DNA of 33,870 bases from positions 1 to 33,870 of IMG/VR virus record IMGVR_UViG_3300046048_000569. One strand, 5' to 3'. Shown here in pieces: positions 25,022-31,002 of this stretch. A program made the translations under genes and the position numbers. The notes under the pieces were generated by a model. That model saw only the letters and a program-made list of their open reading frames with translations. It had not been told where the DNA came from and ran no database searches. Numbering within the stretch: position 1 is the first letter of the stretch; each line of letters starts with the position of its first letter. Source of the DNA: a virus.

Positions 25022-25416
25022 TACTTCACCCGCGAAATCGTGAACGACAACACTTTGGTCTGGTTGTCATATGTCGCATCGGAAACGGTGACGGTGCGTG
25101 AACACAAATCACCAGCGTCCCAATACAACCAAGGGTAATCGTTCGGATCAGTCGTTTTATCGGGATCGTCATCCGGCAAGCCGCTGATCGGTTGTCGGAA
25201 CGTCAGCAAATCATTAGCGCGTTGCGTGAACAGGTTCAACCGATTCTGATTCCACGAATTGCCGGGAATGTCGGCATACATGATCGTCAAATACCCGGAC
25301 GGATCATGCCCCGCACCGCGCAAGCGCAAACCATCCTCATCGGTTGGCACACGTTGGAAAGCGTCTACCCATTGCTGAGTAGACGCACGATGAAATTCAA
25401 TCCCGCCGATCGGCAT
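25021..25416 (-). CDS. Unknown 131-residue protein at the head of the fibre block
   Basis: It starts MPIGGIEFHRASTQQWVDAF and ends TKVLSFTISRVK. The middle contains a flexible acidic Pro/Asp stretch (GLPDDDPDKTTDPND). No signal peptide, coiled coil or known catalytic motif is visible. The start ATG 25416 follows directly a hairpin whose 3' arm supplies the ribosome binding site. It joins the 635-residue fibre gene through a TAATG overlap, so the two are likely made together. A chaperone, adaptor or fibre-base role is possible; I do not recognise it. Confidence 0.6.
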   Translation of the reverse strand: MPIGGIEFHRASTQQWVDAFQRVPTDEDGLRLRGAGHDPSGYLTIMYADIPGNSWNQNRLNLFTQRANDLLTFRQPISGLPDDDPDKTTDPNDYPWLYWDAGDLCSRTVTVSDATYDNQTKVLSFTISRVK

Positions 25417-25422
25417 TGTAAA

Positions 25423-25447
25423 AACCCCCTCCTGAAAAGAGGGGGTT
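25423..25447 (-). terminator. Hairpin terminator that also holds the next gene's ribosome binding site
   Basis: A 9-base-pair stem (AACCCCCTC with GAGGGGGTT, loop TTTTCAG) is followed on the minus strand by TTTACA and then by ATG 25416. It lies seven bases after the stop at 25454. The 3' arm includes GGAGGGGG, the only good ribosome binding sequence for the next gene, so one structure may end transcription and hide that site. Confidence 0.6.
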
Positions 25448-25453
25448 ACGTCC

Positions 25454-25915
25454 TTAGGCCTGATCCAGAGTCGCGAACGGAGCGCCCCAGGTAATGGTCA
25501 GGTCGCCGGTCGTCATGTTGAACACGGAACCGAGATCCACGAAACCGATGCAGTTTTTACCGGTAGCCGTATCATTGTAGATGATGCCCCAGCGTGCATC
25601 GGTCGGGTTCGACGCATTCTGTGCCCAGGTGGCTGGATCATCGAAGTCGATCTCCGCCGCACCACCAACCAGGGTAACTGACGGGTTCGCGCAGGTTGCG
25701 CCACCAGTCGTATAGTTGCCCGTAGCGGGCGACACCTCCCAGGTCGAAAAGTTCGTGGTACCGCCAGCGCCCCAACGAGGGTCTGTGGTAGTAGCCAGAG
25801 GGGTCGTGGTCGAATTTACGAGTGCACACTTGATTAGATCGTTCTCCAGATCATGCACTTTTTCCAATGCATCAACCAGGAACTGGTCGAATACAACAAC
25901 ATCACCTTGCGCCAT
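25454..25915 (-). CDS. Unknown small structural protein, second of the pair
   Basis: The protein has 153 residues. It opens MAQGDVVVFDQFLVDALEK with a helix that contains DLENDLIKCALVNS, then a loop-rich part (RWGAGGTTNFSTWEV), a strand pair (SVTLVGGAAEIDF), and RWGIIYNDTATG with a final FVDLGSVFNMTTGDLTITW. The last part is common in small phage proteins that I recall as neighbours of fibre genes and whose role is not known. A strong AAAGGAG site lies about nine bases before ATG. It is the last gene before a hairpin terminator at 25447-25423. Confidence 0.6.
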   Translation of the reverse strand: MAQGDVVVFDQFLVDALEKVHDLENDLIKCALVNSTTTPLATTTDPRWGAGGTTNFSTWEVSPATGNYTTGGATCANPSVTLVGGAAEIDFDDPATWAQNASNPTDARWGIIYNDTATGKNCIGFVDLGSVFNMTTGDLTITWGAPFATLDQA

Positions 25916-25934
25916 GATAAATCTCCTTTACTGA

Positions 25935-26399
25935 TTAACTTTCCGGTACATCCAGGTTCCATGCTGTTACTGTGACCGTACCGCCTATGTTGATGAGTTT
26001 AACATCCAATGTCAGATCCGTAGAATCTGCCGCTTCTCCTGCCGAACCCTGGATATAGCACACCAGTTTCGAAGCATCAGTACTACCGTTGGTACTGTAG
26101 GCGCGAAAATAAGTGGCGGTACCCGTAGCAAGAGCACTTACTTCTGGGCTCACGGTATTCGCTGAAATCCGTGCCCCCGGAGCCTGGTCTGTTGCAGCTG
26201 CAAACGGTGTATTATTCATCACGCACGTAGCCAGCAACACATTCGTATTGTTAGTCGCTTCACAATTCACCGGGATAGTACCCGTATTATCGTAAATGTT
26301 GATAATCGCGTTTCCCGTCCCGCTATTTAGCAGAGCGTTGATCGAATTATCCAGCATCGCCGCAGCGGTTACGTAAGCAATCTCTGTCGCGGAGGCCAT
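25935..26399 (-). CDS. Unknown small structural protein
   Basis: The protein has 154 residues, opens with a short helix (ATEIAYVTAAAMLDNSINALLNSG) and continues with beta strands rich in Ala, Thr and Asn, ending VTVTAWNLDVPES. It has two Cys around the middle and no signal peptide. It is tied to the gene before it by a TAATG overlap and lies 19 bases before the next. The same general layout (short helix, then repeated beta strands of a jelly-roll kind) is seen in the following gene at 25915. I do not recognise a family. It is probably part of the neck or a fibre base. Confidence 0.55.
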   Translation of the reverse strand: MASATEIAYVTAAAMLDNSINALLNSGTGNAIINIYDNTGTIPVNCEATNNTNVLLATCVMNNTPFAAATDQAPGARISANTVSPEVSALATGTATYFRAYSTNGSTDASKLVCYIQGSAGEAADSTDLTLDVKLINIGGTVTVTAWNLDVPES

Positions 26400-26992
26400 T
26401 AGCGAGTTACCTCTTTCGTCAGCGCAACGCGACCCTCGATCAACCGGGTAGTCACACCGTTACTGTCTTCCAGTTCCAGGTCATAAACGGCCTCTTCAAA
26501 CGTGAACAGCGCTGTGACGTCATCAGCAATTGTGATCGTAATCCGCGCATCTGCCAAATTGATATCGATGTCAGTAGGCGACAGCAATTCGATGATCTCA
26601 GTAGCGTCATCAATATCTTCCCGGATCTGCATCCGTGCCGTATAGCCAGTCAGATCCTTGGGTGCATAGTACGTAATCAAACCCGTACTAGCCTTATAAG
26701 TCTGGCCGAAAGTATCTGCATCGACGTAAAAATTATCCGGATCAATGTACGTCGCCACTACCGGCTTATCGTCCTCGGTATTGGCATTGGTTGCGCCCTT
26801 TACATGTTTGATGAAAACCGGAGTGTCCGAAACACTGGGTAATCCATGTGCTGTAACCGTAATCTGCGTCGGACACCCAGGTACCAAGGCTTCGATTAAC
26901 TTGCACACCTTGCCGCCACCGTACCAGTTCAGCGCTTTGCTGAAGGTAGCTCCCTGGATAATGCATAAATCCAATTTCGAAACGCAGCTCAT
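26399..26992 (-). CDS. Unknown structural protein with BppU-like C-terminal beta domain
   Basis: This 197-residue protein starts MSCVSKLDLCIIQGATF and has two parts. Residues about 30-110 carry a pattern like small beta domains in phage proteins (TQITVTAHGLPSVSDT, then FYVDADTF). Residues about 110-197 (LTGYTARMQIREDID, ARITITIADDVTALF, AVYDLELEDSNG, RLIEGRVALTKEV) resemble the N-terminal beta-sandwich of baseplate upper proteins such as BppU, which often act as attachment platforms. It overlaps the adaptor by ATGA and the next gene by TAATG. A collar or fibre-anchoring role fits, but is an inference. Confidence 0.65.
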   Translation of the reverse strand: MSCVSKLDLCIIQGATFSKALNWYGGGKVCKLIEALVPGCPTQITVTAHGLPSVSDTPVFIKHVKGATNANTEDDKPVVATYIDPDNFYVDADTFGQTYKASTGLITYYAPKDLTGYTARMQIREDIDDATEIIELLSPTDIDINLADARITITIADDVTALFTFEEAVYDLELEDSNGVTTRLIEGRVALTKEVTR

Positions 26993-27675
26993 CGCATAGG
27001 TATCCCGCCGTAAGAGACTGTGCGCTTACGGTCTTCACGTGAAGATTTCTCTTTTTTCGCTTCGACAATCCAGTTCGAAAACGCCGCACGAAAATCCGTC
27101 GCTTTCGACATATTGAATGCCTCGACATCCTGCTTCATATAAGCCTTGTGCTTGACCCAATTGAGCAGATTGAGGTGGTGAAAAGTAGGGATTTCAAGTT
27201 CGCTCGAAGCCGTTACCTCTTCAAGCGGGAGCCGATAAACATAAAGCCGAATCCAACCTTCGTGATCCGGAATGGGGTAAAGCTGAAATTCCCCCGTCTC
27301 CACATCGGTAACCAGGTACTTTATATCCCCGGTTTTGCCGTCTTCCAGCCCTACGTTGAGCCGCTGTCCATAGTCATCTTCCAGATATCCTGACTCGAAG
27401 TTATCTAAGTTCCGAATCGTCAGAATGTTGTTACTTTCGTCAAATGCGCCTTTAATCCGCAGAATACGTTCGTCGTATTTTCTGAACTGGTCTCCCGTTT
27501 TGTAGGTGACTTTAGTCAGTGGTGATCGACGATCAGCGATACCGCCAACCAGGCGAACGTGGAGATCTTGCGCTTCGTTAAGATAATAATAGAATTCTTC
27601 GTCTGACCATAGATACGGCTTCGTCGTATCATCAGCTTCCTTGCGAAACAGCTCTAAGAGTTCCTTAGGTGTCAT
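26989..27675 (-). CDS. Adaptor (head-to-tail connector), SU10 type
   Basis: This 228-residue protein opens with MTPKELLELFRKEADD, then PYLWSDEEFYYYLNEAQ and RLVGGIADRRSPL, the pattern of the helical N-terminal half of the SU10-type adaptor family (a functional counterpart of P22 gp4 and T7 gp11). It would bind under the portal ring and join head and tail. The middle is beta-rich with a YPIPDHEGWIRLYVYRLP strand pair, and the C-terminus is helical and basic. The gene overlaps both neighbours (11 bases upstream, ATGA downstream), so expression is likely coupled. The adaptor type supports podovirus-like tail architecture. Family naming is from memory of sequence patterns. Confidence 0.8.
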   Translation of the reverse strand: MTPKELLELFRKEADDTTKPYLWSDEEFYYYLNEAQDLHVRLVGGIADRRSPLTKVTYKTGDQFRKYDERILRIKGAFDESNNILTIRNLDNFESGYLEDDYGQRLNVGLEDGKTGDIKYLVTDVETGEFQLYPIPDHEGWIRLYVYRLPLEEVTASSELEIPTFHHLNLLNWVKHKAYMKQDVEAFNMSKATDFRAAFSNWIVEAKKEKSSREDRKRTVSYGGIPMR

Positions 27676-28066
27676 TTACCTTTTCTTCGTTGAGTTGCTG
27701 CCAAGCGCGAGTGACCTCCGTATAGTCGACCTTATAGCCAACTTCCTTGGACACCGCGGGTGTTTTCGGTGAATTGCCTGCTGTGAAATCATTGACATCG
27801 TTGCGCTCAATAATCCGTTCGATCGCAGCCCGAATATCGACCATCCGCTCGCCGGGATCCACTGCCTGCTTCGCACGCGGCGCTTCAGGAGCTGGCGCAA
27901 ATGCATCCACGCCGTCCGTCCGTCGCGCACCGTGTTCACCGCACGTACGTACCATGATCTCTGGAACGGGAATCGGTTCCCCTTTTTCAAAGGAAATCAT
28001 ATAGCCCAACGTACTGCGCACCGTAAACTTACGGTCCATTACCATTTCTACCGTCTTAATTCCCAT
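27665..28066 (-). CDS. Unknown protein, conserved-type, between decoration and adaptor
   Basis: The predicted protein has 133 residues. The start is set at ATG 28066, because AAAGGAG lies five bases before a neighbouring ATG and nine before this one, giving an N-terminus MGIKTVEMVMDR; a longer version from ATG 28120 would add 18 residues but has no nearby ribosome binding site. Short proteins that begin with such a motif and continue with an FxKGEPxxVP-type strand (here FEKGEPIPVPEIM) are, from memory, frequent beside phage head genes, with unknown role. The middle (DAFAPAPEAPRAK) is Pro/Ala-rich and probably flexible, and the C-terminal 60 residues look helical. It overlaps the adaptor start by 11 bases. 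A head-completion or assembly role is possible but is inferred only from place. Confidence 0.7.
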   Translation of the reverse strand: MGIKTVEMVMDRKFTVRSTLGYMISFEKGEPIPVPEIMVRTCGEHGARRTDGVDAFAPAPEAPRAKQAVDPGERMVDIRAAIERIIERNDVNDFTAGNSPKTPAVSKEVGYKVDYTEVTRAWQQLNEEKVNDT

Positions 28067-28127
28067 ACCATTGGCTCCTTTAGGATCGGGGAAAGGTTTG
28101 CTGAAATTTGTAAACGCCATCGGGGGT

Positions 28128-28151
28128 CAGGAGGGCGTTGCCGCCCTCCTG
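28128..28151 (-). promoter_or_regulatory. Strong hairpin after the decoration gene
   Basis: A perfect 10-base-pair stem (CAGGAGGGCG with CGCCCTCCTG) around a four-base loop starts nine bases after the decoration stop. On the minus strand it is followed by ACCCCCG, without a U-run, so it is not a classic intrinsic terminator. It may protect the 3' end of the abundant capsid/decoration message or slow transcription. Confidence 0.45.
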
Positions 28152-28159
28152 TCTCCTTC

Positions 28160-28558
28160 TTACTGTGCTTCTGTCGCACGTCCAGCAATGACGTATGCAA
28201 CAACTACGTAGGCAGTACCTACGGTTGCATCGTCACCAGCGAACGCCGGGGTAACGGTAAGCGTAGTTTTAACCGCGAGCGGGGCCAAAGACCCACCAGT
28301 GATCGCAGTATCTGCTATCGCTTTGACGTTAGTAGCTGCCAAATAGGCATCTACCGCGCCGCCTTTAACGCCGATAGAGAGCGTCGCCGTAGACGAGTCG
28401 TCTGAAGCTACCGCTACAGAAAGGGCCCCGCTAACGAACATCGCCCCTGCGGGAAGTTCGACAGCATCGAAATCCCCGGAAGCTCCGAGCGTAGCCAGGT
28501 CAACTTCTTGCACCGCATACAGAAGGTTCTGACGTCCTGCATTCATAATAAGTGCCAT
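28160..28558 (-). CDS. Capsid decoration-like protein
   Basis: This 132-residue protein is all-beta in appearance: alternating hydrophobic strands (VELPAGAMFVSGALSVAV, ATLSIGVKGG, TLTVTPAF, AYVVVAYVIAG), rich in Ala, Val and Thr, without Cys. It follows the capsid gene with a strong AAGGAGGA site. Small beta proteins in this place often bind the outside of the capsid as cement or decoration proteins, and I infer that role. There is no signature that proves it. A hairpin at 28151-28128 lies right after its stop. Confidence 0.6.
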   Translation of the reverse strand: MALIMNAGRQNLLYAVQEVDLATLGASGDFDAVELPAGAMFVSGALSVAVASDDSSTATLSIGVKGGAVDAYLAATNVKAIADTAITGGSLAPLAVKTTLTVTPAFAGDDATVGTAYVVVAYVIAGRATEAQ

Positions 28559-28570
28559 GATCAGTCCTCC

Positions 28571-29668
28571 TTAGTCGGCCACGTAGGTAACGAACACGCC
28601 GTGGTCTTGCACGGTGTTACCTGCGTAGATGTTGTTGAATTGCGGTTTCTTGAAACCGAGCATTTTGCCTACCGCGATACCGGGCTGGTTGCCGTAGTCA
28701 AAATACTTCTCATCCCAATACGGAGGTCCGATATCAGCATACGCCAGGGCCTGAGCACCGCACATAATCACTGCCGAGCCAGGAACAGCACCGCTGCCCC
28801 AAGAGGCGCTGTGCGGAACGTGCCGGAACTCGTGCAGAACCATACCGTCTACCGTCACACCGCCGCCGTCGAACAACTTGCTGTTGACGCCGGAAGAAGC
28901 GGTATGCCGCAGATTCAGCATGTAGTCGTTGTCCATCTTCAGGTTCGCCATACAGGTCGGCGTCATGAAGACATGGAACAACTCGTCCATCCCACCCTGC
29001 GGGCGAAGACCACGGATGTAACCCTTCTTCGCCTGCTCACGCATGCGAACCAGGGTTTCCCACTTGATCTTGTCAGCCGTGGTCAGCGCAGAAGTGCCAG
29101 TACCTACGTTCAGGGTATCGACGGTATCGACGTCCCACTGGGCATAGCGCGCAGAGGTTGGAGCCGTTACGTCAGCCGCGAATTCTAGGTTCTGGAGATC
29201 CGAGCCCACGCGAGCGGTGCCATCGGGGTTGAGGGAGTAAGCGAAACCACCCAGCGTCAGGAACGCCATCTGGTCGATACGATCGGCGAGCCAGTAGGCG
29301 AGCAGATCGCGGCTGTTTTCACGGAAGCTTACGATGGACTTCTGATCTGCGATACGACCTTCGTGCCGGTTAGCGTGACGAAGCTGGTCAATTCGGATCA
29401 CCTGTTCGGTGGTCTGCATTGCCTCTTCGTTGCCTTCCAACGCGCGATCACCAGCGACACCGTCGCCAGTCAGATCAGCCAAGAGCGTGATAACCGCTCT
29501 GGCTCCCTTTTCCGATTTCTTCAGCTCGGTAATACGCTGAACCATCGAGTTAGGGCCAGTCCCCGTAAACTGATTCAAAAATGATAAGTTGCGGGCTTGC
29601 CGCCAAAGATCCATCTGCCAAGCAGTTTTGGCTTCGTTGGTCAACGCCGCAAAGTTTGTAAGAGCCAT
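28571..29668 (-). CDS. Major capsid protein, N4 gp56 / DUF4043-like
   Basis: This 365-residue protein is predicted to build the icosahedral shell. The stretches TELKKSEKGARAVITLL, LTGDGVAGDRALEGNEEA and RIDQLRHANRHEGRI followed by REN-RDLLAYWLADRID are the recognisable pattern of the N4-gp56 family coat proteins, which have the HK97 fold. The start is ATG 29668, six bases after AGGAGA; the same frame also has a TTG at 29686, but the ribosome binding site lies inside that longer version. The gene has its own leader after a terminator and is followed at once by a decoration-like gene whose AAGGAGGA overlaps the capsid stop. Placement after the scaffold supports the call. I see no internal frameshift or protease site. 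Confidence 0.9.
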   Translation of the reverse strand: MALTNFAALTNEAKTAWQMDLWRQARNLSFLNQFTGTGPNSMVQRITELKKSEKGARAVITLLADLTGDGVAGDRALEGNEEAMQTTEQVIRIDQLRHANRHEGRIADQKSIVSFRENSRDLLAYWLADRIDQMAFLTLGGFAYSLNPDGTARVGSDLQNLEFAADVTAPTSARYAQWDVDTVDTLNVGTGTSALTTADKIKWETLVRMREQAKKGYIRGLRPQGGMDELFHVFMTPTCMANLKMDNDYMLNLRHTASSGVNSKLFDGGGVTVDGMVLHEFRHVPHSASWGSGAVPGSAVIMCGAQALAYADIGPPYWDEKYFDYGNQPGIAVGKMLGFKKPQFNNIYAGNTVQDHGVFVTYVAD

Positions 29669-29790
29669 TAGGCATCTCCTTTGCAATCAGTTAAGAGGAA
29701 AACGTTTTGTTAGTTCTCGCACCAACGAAGCGGAAGCAACTGTAAGGTAGCTGAGCCCAAGTTCACTTTCGCAGAACTTCGCGAGATTTG

Positions 29791-29819
29791 ATGATAACCA
29801 ATAAAATAGGCCCCGTAAA
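29791..29819 (-). promoter_or_regulatory. Possible sigma-70-like promoter for the capsid gene
   Basis: On the minus strand TTTACG (4 of 6 matches to TTGACA), a 17-base spacer and TATCAT (5 of 6 matches to TATAAT) are found just at and after the terminator. The -35 part lies in the terminator loop and arm. It would restart transcription for the capsid gene with a leader of about 115 bases. Such matches also arise by chance, and the phage may use other promoter types. Confidence 0.3.
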
Positions 29820-29828
29820 GGGGCCTAT
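29806..29828 (-). terminator. Rho-independent terminator after scaffold block
   Basis: A perfect 9-base-pair GC-rich stem (AUAGGCCCC paired with GGGGCCUAU) with a five-base loop is followed on the minus strand by TTTAT. It sits 20 bases after the 57-residue gene and 137 bases before the capsid start. It would end or reduce transcription between scaffold and capsid. Confidence 0.75.
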
Positions 29829-29848
29829 CTCGCTTGATCTATTTACAA

Positions 29849-30022
29849 CTACTTTTTCAGGATATCGAACTGAAAACTGAGTTGCTCCGGCTCGCGGTTA
29901 AACAGGGCTTCGAGCTGCTGATCTGGCCCCATGGCGGCGACTTCTTTCTGCAAAAACTCGTTAAACGTTGTGCGCACCTCGTCAGGAAGAATTGACTTGG
30001 TAGTGATGATGGAAAAATTCAT
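29849..30022 (-). CDS. Small 57-residue protein coupled to the scaffold
   Basis: This short reading frame overlaps the scaffold stop by four bases (ATGA), which points to translational coupling. The protein starts MNFSIITTKSILPDEV, is Gln- and Glu-rich with likely helices (FNEFLQKEVAAMGPDQQ), and ends FDILKK before TAG. It has no signal peptide or membrane segment. It fills the space between scaffold and the transcription terminator at 29828-29806, so it is the last gene of the packaging/scaffold transcript. I do not recognise a family. It could be a small assembly co-factor. Confidence 0.6.
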   Translation of the reverse strand: MNFSIITTKSILPDEVRTTFNEFLQKEVAAMGPDQQLEALFNREPEQLSFQFDILKK

Positions 30023-31002
30023 GAACTCATCTCCTGGTCAGTTAAAGTGTCTCCTCGCAATTTACGCAGCTGCGCGTCGCTCAGCTTGGCAAACTGCTCG
30101 GGGGTCATCTTGGTTACGTTGGGTAACCCGTCGCCTGTGCCTACCTTATCTGTATCCCGCCCTTGACCGGTAATATCAGGGGGTGATCGTCTGGCTACGT
30201 CCGCCACTTTCTTTCGAGCCGTCACGCTGCGCTTCGCACGTACCACCTCGGGGTCGATACCCGCAGCGGACGCTTCTTCGCGAATGACATACTTCACAGC
30301 CTTGTTCAAAGCAGCTACGGGGTTCCAGCCCTTGGCTTCGAAGGCGCTCATTAAATCCGCCACTTCGGTCGCCACTTCCTCGCTGAACAGCTCAGAATCC
30401 GGGTTAATCACCGGAAATTTGACTTCGTACTCGGCCAGCTGCCGATCGAAGCGCATGCTTTCAATCGCCTGCTTACTGGCCAGCGTGCTGCGCTGCTCCA
30501 GGCGGATGTCGAACATATCGTTCTGCTTCTGCCGCCACTGCTTGCGCACGGAACTGGCTTTCTCCAGTTCACCTTCCAGCAACAGCTCGGCATACTTGGC
30601 GTCGAGCTCATCCAGCTCCTGCTCCATCGCACTGACGTCAGCGGTTACGGTTTCGCTCTTCTTGCGTTCCTCCGCTGCGGTGAGGCGACGCTGCAGCTCT
30701 TCCTCGCGCTGCCGCGCTTTGTGCAGGGCCTCGTCGAGCCGCCCCTTCGGTACCATGATGGCATCGTCGGGCTTCGCTCCAGGCTCGTCCTCTTCCTCTT
30801 CCTCTACTTCTTCGGCGTCTGCAGAAACTTCTGGACTCTCGTCCACCACGTCATCGTCAGCAGATCCTTCTCCGTCTGCTTCTGCCACTTCCTCATCTGC
30901 TGCTCCTGCAGCTTCTGAAATGTCATCATCGTCTTCAGCTCCTTCAACGAAGTCACCGCGAGCTCTTTGAAGTTCTTCGGGGCTTGTTTCCTGTTCCGGC
31001 AT
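30019..31002 (-). CDS. Capsid scaffolding protein
   Basis: This 327-residue protein lies between portal and capsid, the standard place for a scaffold, which guides coat protein assembly and is then removed. Residues 1-80 are extremely acidic (runs of Glu and Asp, including VEEEEEDEP), residues about 90-170 form a charged coiled coil (EALHKARQREEELQRRL and following), and the C-terminus ends in a short region with KLSDAQLRKLRG. This acid-helix-basic layout is common in phage scaffolds. ATG 31002 follows AGGAA with about 8 bases of spacing and lies inside the portal gene. Its stop overlaps the next small gene as ATGA. I see no protease motif, so no maturation protease is fused to it. The role is inferred from position and composition. 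Confidence 0.8.
   Translation of the reverse strand: MPEQETSPEELQRARGDFVEGAEDDDDISEAAGAADEEVAEADGEGSADDDVVDESPEVSADAEEVEEEEEDEPGAKPDDAIMVPKGRLDEALHKARQREEELQRRLTAAEERKKSETVTADVSAMEQELDELDAKYAELLLEGELEKASSVRKQWRQKQNDMFDIRLEQRSTLASKQAIESMRFDRQLAEYEVKFPVINPDSELFSEEVATEVADLMSAFEAKGWNPVAALNKAVKYVIREEASAAGIDPEVVRAKRSVTARKKVADVARRSPPDITGQGRDTDKVGTGDGLPNVTKMTPEQFAKLSDAQLRKLRGDTLTDQEMSS

Noticed and set aside
28067-28120. Longer start (ATG 28120) for the 27665 gene
   Set aside because: There is no ribosome binding site near it, while AAAGGAG stands just before ATG 28066.
30284-30970. Ser-rich 228-residue plus-strand frame
   Set aside because: It is the opposite strand of the acidic Glu/Asp/Ala codons of the scaffold gene; low-complexity Ser runs follow directly from that.
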